Assembly: GCF_016918735.1 (NCBI RefSeq)
Contig: NZ_JAFFPR010000024.1
Coordinates: forward strand, 1-38,324
Direction: 5' to 3'
DNA length: 38,324 nt
DNA from: Leptospira abararensis
GTDB lineage: Bacteria; Spirochaetota; Leptospiria; Leptospirales; Leptospiraceae
Shown: positions 16,811-25,958 of the stretch, piece after piece
How the letters are laid out: every line of letters begins with the position of its first letter
Position numbering within the stretch: position 1 is the first letter of the stretch
The notes under the pieces: generated by a model
Databases searched by the model: none
What the model was told of the DNA's origin: nothing
What the model saw: only the letters and a program-made list of their open reading frames with translations
Position numbers and translations under genes: made by a program

Positions 16811-18964
16811 ATGAATTCCATTAGAGATTCCCGAGTGCGCTTGGGTTTAACCATTGTTTGTTGTTTTTTGGTTTTGACTTGTTCAGACCAAAAATCGTCC
16901 CCGTCACCCATTCTCGGTTTAGTGAGCTCTGCTGCTTCCGACACCGCTAGTTCTGATTCAGTGAGCACATCTGGTGTGAGTCGTGCCGTCGCACCATCAC
17001 TCGGCTCCTCTCCTTATCTTGTCGGTGCTGGGATTTATGACATCACCGGGCCTGCGGCAGAAGTAGGGATGATGGGTTTTGCCGAATCCGCCCAAAAAAC
17101 AGAAGGGATCTACATGCGCCTTTGGTCAAGGGCCTATATCATTGGAGACGCATCCAAACGAGTGGTTTTTGTGAGTGCTGATTTAGGAATGATTTTCCAA
17201 TCCATCAAACAAGCAGTAAGTCGAAAGATTGCATTGGATTCGGAACTATCTCCTTATTACAATCAAGCCAACGTTCTACTCTCTGCAACTCACACTCATA
17301 GTGGACCTGGAGGATACTCTCATTATTTTTTATACAATGCCACAACAGCAGGTTTTATCAAAGAAAACTTTGATGTGATTGTAGATGGAATCTATCGTTC
17401 CATTAAACTAGCTCACCAAAATTTAGTTCCCGGAAATGTATATATCAACCAAGGAACTTTGACTGATGCGAGTAAAAACCGCTCTGCTGTTGCTTATGAT
17501 AAAAACCCAGCTTCCGAAAGAAGTTACTATTCTTCCAATGTAGACCAAACCATGACTTTATTGAAACTGGTTGCTGCCGATGGTCGGGAACTTGGAATGG
17601 TAAACTGGTTTGCCGTTCACCCAACAAACGTTGGTCCAACAAACAAATTGATTGGAGGGGATAACAAAGGTTATGCTTCTTATTTATTCGAAAAGGCGAA
17701 AGGGGCTAATTATTCCGCAAGTCAAACTTTTGTGGCTGCCTTTGCTCAGTCGAATGCAGGAGATGTGACTCCGAACCTATGGGGTCCAGCGGATGGTGTG
17801 AACGACTATGCTCGTCAAAACATCATTGGAGAAAAACAATTCAACAAAGCTCAGTCTCTCTATTCAAGTGCCAATACACAATTGACGGGTTCTGTGGACT
17901 TCCGTCATACCTATGTTAACTTCTCTAATCTTTATGTTAGTAGTGTAGGGACCACCACTTGCCCTGCGGGAATGGGTGCTTCCTTTTCAGCAGGTAGTGT
18001 GGAAGACAATGCAGTCTCCGTGGATTTTTTTGATGAAGGAACCACTGTTGATTCCTTGGATTGGAATACAAACACTGCCGATGCCTTTAAGTCTAGTTTC
18101 CTTGGGGGTTTTCTCGGGATTCTTTGGCCGGCTTCTACAAGCGAAGCATACAAACTTTGCCATGCAGAAAAACCTGTCCTCATTCCTACAGGGGTTGCTA
18201 GTTTCGATGGGAATCCTTGGACACCACCGGTGATCCCTATGCAAATCATAAAAATTGGGAACTTAGCGATCCTTGCGATCCCTGCCGAAGTATCCACTAT
18301 GGCGGGCAGACGACTTCGATCCCTCGTGAAAAATGTATTAGAAAATGAGTATACTGTGATTGCAGGGCTTTCCAATTCCTATACTTCATATTTAACAACA
18401 AAAGAAGAATACTCTTCCCAACAATATGAAGGAGCTTCCACTCAATTTGGACCAAACACACTTTTTGGATATGAACAAGAATTTGGGAAGTTAGCGAGTG
18501 CTATGCGAAGCGGAAGTGCATCTCCAGCGGGTCCAACACCAGCGGATCTAACGAACAACCAAGCCACTTTCCAAACAGGAGTGGTATTCGATGATGTTCC
18601 TCTCTTTAAAAGTTTCGGAAGTGTCATCACTCAACCCTCTGCGTCTTATAGCAGTGGCGCTACCGTCAGTGCCGTCTTCTGGGGTGGTCATCCAAAAAAC
18701 AATATGCTCATCGGTAGTAGCTTTGTGGATGTAGAAAAACAAAATGGATCCACTTGGACTGTTGTGGCACGAGATTATGATCCTTCCACTACTTACAGAT
18801 GGCAAAGAGATGGGGTTGCTAATTCCAAAATCACCGTTTCCTGGAAAACCACTTCCTTTCCATCGGGAACCTACCGCATCCGTCACCGGGGCCACTGGAA
18901 GTCGGGATGGACGGGAGCGATCAGCGCCTACCAAGGTGTCACAAACAATTTTACAGTACAGTAA
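16811..18964 (+). CDS. Neutral/alkaline ceramidase lipoprotein
   Basis: A 717-residue secreted amidase of the neutral ceramidase family, hydrolysing ceramide to sphingoid base and fatty acid. The signal peptide ends at LVLTC (C24), then a Ser/Ala-rich linker. Family landmarks follow in order: VGAGIYDITGPAAEVGMMGF, RAYIIGD, VVFVSADLG, the zinc motif SATHTHSGPGGYSHY, WFAVHPTNVGPTN, and FAQSNAGDVTPNLWG. The C-terminal ~150 residues form an Ig-like domain ending in RIRHRGHWKSGW. Oddity: characterised neutral ceramidases have GDVSPN with serine as nucleophile; here the codon is ACT, threonine. GGAGAG before the ATG fixes the start. It faces the GH5 gene across a shared regulatory region and is followed by a TetR gene. 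Confidence 0.92.
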   Translation: MNSIRDSRVRLGLTIVCCFLVLTCSDQKSSPSPILGLVSSAASDTASSDSVSTSGVSRAVAPSLGSSPYLVGAGIYDITGPAAEVGMMGFAESAQKTEGIYMRLWSRAYIIGDASKRVVFVSADLGMIFQSIKQAVSRKIALDSELSPYYNQANVLLSATHTHSGPGGYSHYFLYNATTAGFIKENFDVIVDGIYRSIKLAHQNLVPGNVYINQGTLTDASKNRSAVAYDKNPASERSYYSSNVDQTMTLLKLVAADGRELGMVNWFAVHPTNVGPTNKLIGGDNKGYASYLFEKAKGANYSASQTFVAAFAQSNAGDVTPNLWGPADGVNDYARQNIIGEKQFNKAQSLYSSANTQLTGSVDFRHTYVNFSNLYVSSVGTTTCPAGMGASFSAGSVEDNAVSVDFFDEGTTVDSLDWNTNTADAFKSSFLGGFLGILWPASTSEAYKLCHAEKPVLIPTGVASFDGNPWTPPVIPMQIIKIGNLAILAIPAEVSTMAGRRLRSLVKNVLENEYTVIAGLSNSYTSYLTTKEEYSSQQYEGASTQFGPNTLFGYEQEFGKLASAMRSGSASPAGPTPADLTNNQATFQTGVVFDDVPLFKSFGSVITQPSASYSSGATVSAVFWGGHPKNNMLIGSSFVDVEKQNGSTWTVVARDYDPSTTYRWQRDGVANSKITVSWKTTSFPSGTYRIRHRGHWKSGWTGAISAYQGVTNNFTVQ

Positions 18965-18981
18965 TATCTGAACAATCACTC

Positions 18982-19015
18982 ACCTGGCCCTTAAAAAGGT
19001 CAGGTATTTTTCTTT
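18982..19015 (+). terminator. Terminator after the ceramidase gene
   Basis: ACCTGGCC (18982-18989) pairs with GGTCAGGT (18998-19005) with one G-U pair. ATTTTTCTTT follows. It separates the ceramidase from the TetR gene. Confidence 0.8.
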
Positions 19016-19059
19016 CACAACGGGATTGACTGGGTAAGATTCTCAAGAAGGCTCGTACT

Positions 19060-19719
19060 ATGGATAAATTGGTAGACGCATCCTTATCTCCTGACCTTGC
19101 CTCGCGGCCTTTTAAATTTACAAGTAAACAAGGGAGGAACCGACGGACACAATTGTTGACAATTGCTTTAGAGTTTCTCAGAGAAAAATCTCCCGAAGAG
19201 ATTAGTTTTGCCGACATCTGCAAAGAGGCAAATATCCCTAGACCCTCAGCCTACCATTTTTTTCCCAATGTAGAAGCCATCTTCCACGGAATTCGATTAT
19301 TACACTCAGAAAGCCTTATTGAAAAGTCACTTCTCTTGAAAAGAGAAACTTTTGTTAGTTGGGAGCAATACATTGAACGTTCAATCGATGTAGCTGTAGA
19401 AGTCACTAATAAAGAAATTGCTTTTCCTCGTTTGATTTATGGATACAGAATGAGTAATCCTGAGATGCGCCAAGTAGGCCAAGAGTTGGATGCAAAACTT
19501 GCCAATTTAGCAAAGTTAGGTCTTATGGATCGATTTGTTTTACCTGAATTAGAAGAGGCCGATCAAATTTTTGGGGTAGCATTTTCCATTGCGGATTCAC
19601 TATTAAAACTTTCTTACAGAACCTATGGAGACTTTACTCCTTGGATGGTGGGGGAAGCCAAAAAAGCAACCATCTCTTATTTAAAAAATTATCTACCGGA
19701 AGATTGTAAACGAAAGTAG
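19060..19719 (+). CDS. TetR/AcrR-family regulator downstream of the ceramidase
   Basis: A 219-residue regulator with a basic N-tail and a TetR helix-turn-helix at about 25-75 (ISFADICKEANIPRPSAYHFFPNVEAIF). The C-terminal ligand domain is all helical and of no recognised subfamily. AGAAGG sits eight bases before the ATG. A terminator lies between it and the ceramidase, so it probably has its own promoter. Position suggests it controls the ceramidase/GH5 pair through the CGACA-N2-TGTCG sites; a fatty acid, sphingoid base or acyl-CoA would be a reasonable ligand, but this is inference. It converges on the beta-helix lipoprotein with a 3-base gap. Confidence 0.88.
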   Translation: MDKLVDASLSPDLASRPFKFTSKQGRNRRTQLLTIALEFLREKSPEEISFADICKEANIPRPSAYHFFPNVEAIFHGIRLLHSESLIEKSLLLKRETFVSWEQYIERSIDVAVEVTNKEIAFPRLIYGYRMSNPEMRQVGQELDAKLANLAKLGLMDRFVLPELEEADQIFGVAFSIADSLLKLSYRTYGDFTPWMVGEAKKATISYLKNYLPEDCKRK

Positions 19720-19722
19720 ACG

Positions 19723-21207
19723 TTATTCGTAATTGCCTGAATAGGTAGCCCCTCCGAGGGTTCCACCATTGACAGTTCCAATATCATTGATAGCGTTTGA
19801 GGCATTATCATAGTAGAGAGCAGTCGGACAACTGAAGAGTCTGTTTCCATTAAAAATAATAGGACTTGATCCTCCATCTTCAAATAAACAATATCGAATG
19901 CTTCCGCCGGAAGTAAAAAGTGTATTGAATTGATAATTTCCGACATCACCGGCTCCTGCACCTTGGTATATCGCATAACTTGTGTTTCCTGACCCTGCAT
20001 TCAAAATATTATTTGTTACTACCGAATTTGATGGATGGCTATTATTAAATGCATAGGAAATACTTCCCGTACCTCCATCAATTGTATTAAAAATAATCGT
20101 TGGTGTATTGGCATGAGGAGAATTATAAATTCCATGGGAAGAACCATTTGCAATCCCACCATAAATCGTATTGTAAGCCACTGTCGGTGAGGAACTATCT
20201 TGGACAAATACTCCAAAAGTACTTGTGGTCGAAGAAGTCCCTCCTTGCATCGTATTGTTCGCAATGATTGCCGAAGATGTGGAAAGAAAAATAGCAACGG
20301 AAATAGCGTTACTGACAGTACCTCCTTCCAATCGGTTGTTTGTGATCGTGGGAGATCCGGAGAAACAATTGAAAGCAATTGATGCTGTCGGTGCATTGGG
20401 ATTTGATGCACCTCTAATCGTAAATCCATCCACCACTGTTGCAGTTGTAATCGTTGCCCCAGCATTGACCGTTATGCTGTCGGCGCTTGCCGTCGCTGTA
20501 TCCACAATCCTTGCGATGTAAACACTGGAATTACGATTTAAAAAATCGGCACTAAACCCACCGTATAAAGAAACAAGATTTACCAAATTAATCTGAGTTC
20601 CGAGTCCACTATTCACTAAATAAGTCCCTTCAGAGACCAAAATGGCGGCCGGTGGAGTTGCTGCAGAAATTGCAGAGGGAATTGTGAGTTTTGTATTTCC
20701 TGGGCTTGTTCCTGAATTTCCATCATTCCCAGAAGGACTTACATAATATAAATTGGTATTGGAAGAAAGAACAGTGTAATTTCCAATCACAGGAGTTATA
20801 TGGATTCCAAGAGGATCTGTTGCCTCTAAAATAAAGGAATAGGTTCCGACAGGAATGGAACCCGAAAGAACCACTGTGTCATTGGCAGAATAAGAATCGG
20901 ACCAAACTGGTGTTAGTTTTGATCCGAGCGTTGCCGAAAACGAATCTGGAACCATACTTCGACTAAAAACAATCCGAATATTTGTATTAGCGAGAATGAC
21001 ATTTCCGAGAGAGGGAGTGACGGTTGCCGTTGGACTCCCGTAAAGCCCTAAAAGTAAACCAAGCTGTTTCAGTTTGTCATTTTTTTGGGTTGGGTCGAGA
21101 TCCAAAAGTTCTCTAACAATTGGGTTTAACAAACAATGGAATTGGATAAATAAAAGAACGAAAATAAATAGAAAAGAGAACTTGGGGATTTTTCTGTATT
21201 TTCGCAT
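19723..21207 (-). CDS. Beta-helix (DUF1565-type) lipoprotein
   Basis: A 494-residue predicted lipoprotein; the signal peptide ends at IQFHC (C25). A bacterial Ig-like region (about 60-150, with NTNIRIVFSRSM and PVGTYSFILEATDPLG) precedes LYYVSPSGNDGNSGT, the start of a DUF1565 right-handed parallel beta-helix. From about 240 onward, irregular rungs of the type SPTITNNRLEGG, SAIIANNTMQGG and SPTVAYNTIYGG repeat every 30-45 residues, as in pectate-lyase-like PbH1 repeats. No catalytic acidic cluster is evident, so it may bind rather than cut polysaccharide. Similar lipoproteins are common in Leptospira. The ribosome site is weak. It lies between the two TetR genes and has no clear functional tie to them. 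Confidence 0.75.
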   Translation of the reverse strand: MRKYRKIPKFSFLFIFVLLFIQFHCLLNPIVRELLDLDPTQKNDKLKQLGLLLGLYGSPTATVTPSLGNVILANTNIRIVFSRSMVPDSFSATLGSKLTPVWSDSYSANDTVVLSGSIPVGTYSFILEATDPLGIHITPVIGNYTVLSSNTNLYYVSPSGNDGNSGTSPGNTKLTIPSAISAATPPAAILVSEGTYLVNSGLGTQINLVNLVSLYGGFSADFLNRNSSVYIARIVDTATASADSITVNAGATITTATVVDGFTIRGASNPNAPTASIAFNCFSGSPTITNNRLEGGTVSNAISVAIFLSTSSAIIANNTMQGGTSSTTSTFGVFVQDSSSPTVAYNTIYGGIANGSSHGIYNSPHANTPTIIFNTIDGGTGSISYAFNNSHPSNSVVTNNILNAGSGNTSYAIYQGAGAGDVGNYQFNTLFTSGGSIRYCLFEDGGSSPIIFNGNRLFSCPTALYYDNASNAINDIGTVNGGTLGGATYSGNYE

Positions 21208-21338
21208 AACATATCCAGAGTTGGGTAAGTTATCTTATTTTGTCAATCAGGCAATTCAAATATCAATTTAGTCTGAACCATAGATTCAGGGTCCAAGCCG
21301 GATTTTGGTTCTGAAAGTCCAAAAATATTGTTTAGAGA

Positions 21339-21989
21339 TTATTTCATACCGTTGTAGGCATATTCAGTAACGGTTTGGATAAATTTTTCCATTTCACCAA
21401 GATCATTTTTCATCTGCAAACGACCTTCTAAAAACAACATCGCAATCCCATGAATCATCGCCCAAGAGGCTAAGGTTTTTTCTCTTGTGTTTCCTTTTTC
21501 TAAATATCCAAGATTTTGGCCCATTCGAATGATTTCGTGTAACTGGCGATAGGTTCTTCTTGATACCGCAAGTAGAATGGGATGAGTTTTTACATCCACT
21601 CCCGTGCCACCAAACATAATTCTTGCGAACTGTCTGTTGGTCATAATGAATTGGAAGTAGGTCCAACCGAGGGCGCGGTATCTTCCTTTGAAGTTTTGGT
21701 CTGTTTTTTCTAATTCTTTTTGGTAGGTTTCAAAATACTTTTGGAATCCGATTTCCGCAATCGCAGCAAAGAGGGCATGTTTATTTTCAAAATGATGGTA
21801 ACTGGCAACATGGCTCACTCCAGCTTTTGCTGCTACTTTACGAAGAGAAATGTCCTCTAAGGAAGTGTTTTCGAGTAGTTCCACTCCGGCTTGGATGAGA
21901 GCTTCCCGAACATTGACCCCGTTTTCTTTGGAAGGTCGACCCACCCCCATAGGTTTCTTTTGTGAAGATTTTTTTTTCGAAGCGACCAT
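21339..21989 (-). CDS. TetR-family regulator of the dienoyl-CoA reductase operon
   Basis: A 216-residue regulator with a Lys-rich N-tail, a TetR helix-turn-helix at about 27-72 (ISLRKVAAKAGVSHVASYHHFENKHALF) and a C-terminal WHG/TetR_C_33-like ligand domain. GGGGAA precedes the ATG. The 125-base gap to the divergent fadH-like gene carries two TTACC-N3-GGTAA palindromes, the expected arrangement for autoregulation and repression of the operon. Fatty-acid regulators of this shape usually respond to acyl-CoA; the ligand here is not known. Confidence 0.9.
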   Translation of the reverse strand: MVASKKKSSQKKPMGVGRPSKENGVNVREALIQAGVELLENTSLEDISLRKVAAKAGVSHVASYHHFENKHALFAAIAEIGFQKYFETYQKELEKTDQNFKGRYRALGWTYFQFIMTNRQFARIMFGGTGVDVKTHPILLAVSRRTYRQLHEIIRMGQNLGYLEKGNTREKTLASWAMIHGIAMLFLEGRLQMKNDLGEMEKFIQTVTEYAYNGMK

Positions 21990-22032
21990 TTCCCCATTTT
22001 TACTTGTTACGCTTTAGATTGCCAGTAGTTAT

Positions 22033-22045
22033 TTACCGGTGGTAA
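22033..22045. promoter_or_regulatory. TetR operator 1 (TTACC-GGT-GGTAA)
   Basis: A 5-bp-arm palindrome between the divergent TetR and fadH-like genes, identical in arms and spacing to the site at 22075, 42 bp away (four helical turns). Confidence 0.7.
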
Positions 22046-22074
22046 TTTATGGCTTGCCCCATTTTTTCAGAATA

Positions 22075-22087
22075 TTACCAATGGTAA
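22075..22087. promoter_or_regulatory. TetR operator 2 (TTACC-AAT-GGTAA)
   Basis: The second copy of TTACC-N3-GGTAA, 27 bases before the fadH-like start codon, in position to cover its promoter or start site. Confidence 0.7.
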
Positions 22088-22114
22088 ATTAATTCAAATG
22101 AGGATTAATTCAAA

Positions 22115-24112
22115 ATGAATACAGCCTTTTCACCCATCTCTCTTGGCAATTTTACACTCCCCAATCGTTTCATTATGGGATCTATGCATCTCGGCGTGGA
22201 AGGGGAAACGGGCACAGCCGAACGTATGGCAGCTTTTTACGGCAAACGTTTCGAGGGAGGAGTAGGACTCATTGTCACTGGTGGGATCAGTGTGAATGAA
22301 GTTGGAAAGGGCTCTCATACTTTTTTTAACATCCAAAATACAGAACATGCCAAAGAATTAGAACAGATGAACTCACTCCTAAAAGGAAAAGGGACAATGT
22401 GTGCCCAGCTTTTCCATGCAGGAAGGTATGCAGCGAGCAGGTCTTGTGTGGCTCCATCAGCCATCAGAGCACCAATCAACCGTTATGTTCCAAAAGAACT
22501 CTCCGAAGAAGAATGTTGGAATACAGTAGAAGATTTTGGCAAGGCAGCAAAACTTGCACGCGAAGTAGGTTTCGGAGCCGTGGAAATTATGGGTAGTGAA
22601 GGCTATCTTTTAAACCAATTTTTTTCGGCAGTCACAAACAAACGAAATGATTATTTTGGCGGAGACTCTAAACGGAGAATGAATCTTTCTATCGAAGTCT
22701 TACGTGCGGTAAAAAAACAATTACCCGAAGGATTTCCTGTGATTTTTCGAATGTCTGGGATTGACCTCATTCCAGGGAATCCAACGTTTGAAGAAGTAGT
22801 GGAGCTTGCACAAACTTTACGCGATGAAAAAGTTTCTGCACTCAATATTGGCATTGGTTGGCATGAATCAAGAATTCCAACGATAAGCCAACTGGTTCCG
22901 AGAGGAGCATGGGTTTCCATTGCAAGTCGTATTAAAGAAAATACACCTGGTGTTCCAATCATTGCTTCCAACCGAGTGAATGATCCCATTACCATGCAAC
23001 AAGTGTTCGATGAAAATAGGGCTGATATTATTTCCATGGCAAGGCCATTTTTAGCTGATCCTTCCATTGTTAAAAAATTCCAATTGGGTATGTCGAATCG
23101 AATCAATACCTGTGTGGCTTGTAACCAGGCTTGTCTTGACCATGCCTTCCAAGAAAAATCCGTTTCTTGTATCGTAAATCCCGAAGCAGTCAATGAATTA
23201 GAATTTACGAAACCAAAAGTTAAAGATCCTAAAAAAGTTCTGATCATTGGAACAGGACCTGCTGGCCTTGAAGCGGCGCGTGCCAGTGCCAGTCTCGGTC
23301 ACAAAGTTACGCTCATCGAAAAAGCAAATGTTCTTGGGGGGCAATTTCAATTGGCATCGCATATCCCTGGTAAGTCGGAGTTTAAAGAAACCATTCGTTA
23401 TTTTTCCAATGAACTTCCTGCTTTAGGTGTCGATATACGATTGAATACAACAGCAACTCTAACATTGTTAGAAACAGAAAATCCAGATGTAACAATTTTT
23501 GCAAGTGGTGTGAAACCAAGAGAGTTTGTATTAAAAGGACTAGAAAATCTTCCCTCAGGAAACTATAGTGAATATCTCACGGGAAAATTCCAACCAGGCA
23601 AAAGAGTGGCTGTGATCGGTGGAGGGGGAATTGGCGTGGATGTGGCACATAGATTGACAGAAGAAGAGGATCCGACCCTTGCTTCTTATGATAAAAAATA
23701 CAACATCAGTTCCTTTACCGATGCAGGTGTACAAAAGAAAAAAGCAAAGAGAGATGTGGCCGTGTTTCGTCGGAATGGAAAACATGGAGCAGGCCTTGGA
23801 CCTACAACCTTTTGGGCACTCAAACAAGAGTTAGATTCAGTGGGAGTCGATTTCTATCATGGACTGACTTATAAAGAAGTGACTTCGGAAGGGCTCAAAG
23901 TGGAATTAAAAAACGGAGAGGAATTTTTGTATCCTTGTGATTCAATCATCTTATGTGTGGGACAAGAAAAGGAAACATCCCTCTTGGAGGAATTCCAAAA
24001 CAAATATCCGAACAAACCAACTATAGTGATTGGTGGAGCCAAGGATCCAAGAAACATCGATGCCAAACGAGCCTTTTTTGAAGGTTTAGAAGCAGCACAT
24101 AGCATTAATTAG
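22115..24112 (+). CDS. fadH: 2,4-dienoyl-CoA reductase (OYE-type flavoenzyme)
   Basis: A 665-residue FMN/FAD/4Fe-4S enzyme, close in length to E. coli FadH (672). It reduces 2,4-dienoyl-CoA with NADPH so that polyunsaturated acyl chains can enter beta-oxidation. The old-yellow-enzyme barrel (1-330) has Y164 (GSEGYLLNQF) and H250 (GIGWHESR), aligned with the E. coli catalytic pair Y166/H252. The iron-sulfur ligands are C333, C336, C340 and C352. FAD binds at LIIGTGPAGLEAARA (about 376-390) and NAD(P)H at VAVIGGGGIGVDVAHR (about 498-513). GAGGA precedes the ATG. It is the first gene of an operon with an acyl-CoA dehydrogenase, 11 bases apart, under a divergent TetR. A related enone reductase activity is possible. 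Confidence 0.88.
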   Translation: MNTAFSPISLGNFTLPNRFIMGSMHLGVEGETGTAERMAAFYGKRFEGGVGLIVTGGISVNEVGKGSHTFFNIQNTEHAKELEQMNSLLKGKGTMCAQLFHAGRYAASRSCVAPSAIRAPINRYVPKELSEEECWNTVEDFGKAAKLAREVGFGAVEIMGSEGYLLNQFFSAVTNKRNDYFGGDSKRRMNLSIEVLRAVKKQLPEGFPVIFRMSGIDLIPGNPTFEEVVELAQTLRDEKVSALNIGIGWHESRIPTISQLVPRGAWVSIASRIKENTPGVPIIASNRVNDPITMQQVFDENRADIISMARPFLADPSIVKKFQLGMSNRINTCVACNQACLDHAFQEKSVSCIVNPEAVNELEFTKPKVKDPKKVLIIGTGPAGLEAARASASLGHKVTLIEKANVLGGQFQLASHIPGKSEFKETIRYFSNELPALGVDIRLNTTATLTLLETENPDVTIFASGVKPREFVLKGLENLPSGNYSEYLTGKFQPGKRVAVIGGGGIGVDVAHRLTEEEDPTLASYDKKYNISSFTDAGVQKKKAKRDVAVFRRNGKHGAGLGPTTFWALKQELDSVGVDFYHGLTYKEVTSEGLKVELKNGEEFLYPCDSIILCVGQEKETSLLEEFQNKYPNKPTIVIGGAKDPRNIDAKRAFFEGLEAAHSIN

Positions 24113-24123
24113 GAGAAAAAAAT

Positions 24124-25872
24124 ATGATCGCAAATAATTACTTTTCAGAGGATGCCGATTTACAGGTAATCTTTAACCAACTTCTCGATTGGGATTCTAT
24201 CATAAGGGAAACAGAAGGGGAAGGTTTCTTTGACCACCAAACATTCCTTAAAACAAAAAATCCAAGATTTGAAATGGCTCCTTCCACAAAAGAAGAAGCC
24301 CTGGAGTTATATACTTCGAGTTTGGATGCAATGGGAGATTTTTTTGGAAAAGATGTTTCTCAAAAATCCCAAACCATGGATCGTAATGAACTAAAATATT
24401 CCAATGGGAAGGTAATTTTTCCTAAAGAAACGATAGAAATTTACGAAAAATTCAGAAATACGGGCCTTATGCCCTATTCGATTTCGAGAGAGGCGGGGGG
24501 CCTTGCCTTTCCTGCAACAGTAGGTGCCTTATATGCCATGCTTATGGCAAGGGGTGATGTTTCATTTTGTATGACGACCACCTTACTCAACTTAGCTCAA
24601 ATTGTCGCCAGGTTTGGAACACCAGAACAAATAGAAACCTATGCTACAAAAGCGGCCACAGGCGAATGTTTGTTCGCTATGTCACTCACCGAACCCGATT
24701 ACGGATCCGACCTGAATAATGTCAGAACTGTTGCGGTAAAACAAGAGGATGGAAGTTATCGCCTAACAGGTACAAAACGGTTTATTTCCCAGGGTTGTGG
24801 ATTGGGGGATAATCCCGCACTCCTTCTCACCTTAGCTCGCACAGGAAAAGCTGAAGGTGGAGCCAGAGGTTTATCTGTTTTTATTGTCAAAAGCCAAGAT
24901 GTATTTGTAGCTGGGATTGAAAAGAAGATGGGGATTCATGCCTCTCCTACTTGCGAAATTGTCTATGAAAATACTTATGGAGAAATTCTAGGCGAAGAAG
25001 GACTCGGGCTTACTCGTTATACAGCAGGGATGACAAACTTTATGCGTCTTGTCAGTGCTTCCGGCGGTTGTGGTGGGGGAGCCGCTGCATATTATGAATG
25101 TGTAAAGTATGCAAACGAAAGAAAACAATTCGGAAAACCTATTGGTGAAATTCCTGCAGTCGCAGAAATGATTCATAAAATCAAACGAGAAACTACTGCG
25201 ATGCGACTTTTGACTTTGGAAACGGCTCGTGTCATTGATATGTACCAACACCACCAGATCCGAATGGAAAAAGCAAATTTAGAAGATAGAGAAATCCGAA
25301 AAGATGAAAAAGTAAAGTATTGGTCAACACTTGCTTCGACTCTCACTCCTATGGCAAAATACTATAGTTCTGAGGAAGGGCATAAATGTACCAATCTCGC
25401 TGTGCAAGTGTTTGGTGGTGCAGGTTATACTGAAGATTATGATATCTCTCGCATGTTTCGAGACTCGCGTATCAATACCATTTACGAAGGTACAAGCCAG
25501 ATCCATGTGCGAATTGCAACTGGTGCCATCCTTGCGGGTATGGCTGGGGATGGAAATTTTAGAAAGTACTTAAACTCTCTAAAAACAGAGATTCCATCAC
25601 CATCTAAATTTCTTTTAGAACAGGAACGTGTTTTAGAAGAATCCATTCGTGAAATGCGCAGTATCCAAGAGGAAACGAGAAAAGAAACCGTAGCAGAAAA
25701 TTTAATGATTCAAATGTGTCGGTATATAGGAAGTCTATTGTACGAAAAATCGATTCCAAAAATCACTGATTCCAACACAAAAGAAGTTTGGTTAAAGGAT
25801 TGCCGTGCCTATGTGATCGATAGCACTGCCATTGCTCAGTCCTGCTTGTATCGAATTCAAAATTTTGGATAA
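24124..25872 (+). CDS. Acyl-CoA dehydrogenase, long form
   Basis: A 582-residue FAD enzyme catalysing the first step of beta-oxidation, alpha-beta desaturation of acyl-CoA. It is about 200 residues longer than classical dehydrogenases, like the FadE / DmdC long class. Visible motifs: AMSLTEPDYGSDLNNVRT (about 185-202), TGTKRFISQG, ERKQFGKPIGE (about 332-342) and VFGGAGYTEDYDISRMFRD. The predicted base is E455 in YEGTSQIH. A charged insert (about 378-398) separates the FAD-binding helices, and the last 100 residues form the extra helical domain of the long class. AGGAG lies eight bases before the ATG. Co-transcribed with the dienoyl-CoA reductase; chain-length preference cannot be read from sequence. 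Confidence 0.92.
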   Translation: MIANNYFSEDADLQVIFNQLLDWDSIIRETEGEGFFDHQTFLKTKNPRFEMAPSTKEEALELYTSSLDAMGDFFGKDVSQKSQTMDRNELKYSNGKVIFPKETIEIYEKFRNTGLMPYSISREAGGLAFPATVGALYAMLMARGDVSFCMTTTLLNLAQIVARFGTPEQIETYATKAATGECLFAMSLTEPDYGSDLNNVRTVAVKQEDGSYRLTGTKRFISQGCGLGDNPALLLTLARTGKAEGGARGLSVFIVKSQDVFVAGIEKKMGIHASPTCEIVYENTYGEILGEEGLGLTRYTAGMTNFMRLVSASGGCGGGAAAYYECVKYANERKQFGKPIGEIPAVAEMIHKIKRETTAMRLLTLETARVIDMYQHHQIRMEKANLEDREIRKDEKVKYWSTLASTLTPMAKYYSSEEGHKCTNLAVQVFGGAGYTEDYDISRMFRDSRINTIYEGTSQIHVRIATGAILAGMAGDGNFRKYLNSLKTEIPSPSKFLLEQERVLEESIREMRSIQEETRKETVAENLMIQMCRYIGSLLYEKSIPKITDSNTKEVWLKDCRAYVIDSTAIAQSCLYRIQNFG

Positions 25873-25958
25873 GGGAATTTCTTAAATCTTCTGAAGAAAA
25901 TTCTGATTTTCGATAAGGGCCAAGATCCTAAATTGGGTCTGGCCTTATGGAGAAAAGT

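Noticed and set aside
17932..18375. 147-codon minus-strand reading frame inside the ceramidase gene
   Set aside because: It is the antisense shadow of a well-supported gene and has no ribosome site or domain of its own.
25913..25948. Hairpin between the acyl-CoA dehydrogenase and the serine hydrolase as a terminator
   Set aside because: The arms (ATAAGGGCCA... / ...GGCCTTAT) pair with bulges and no T-run follows on either strand.
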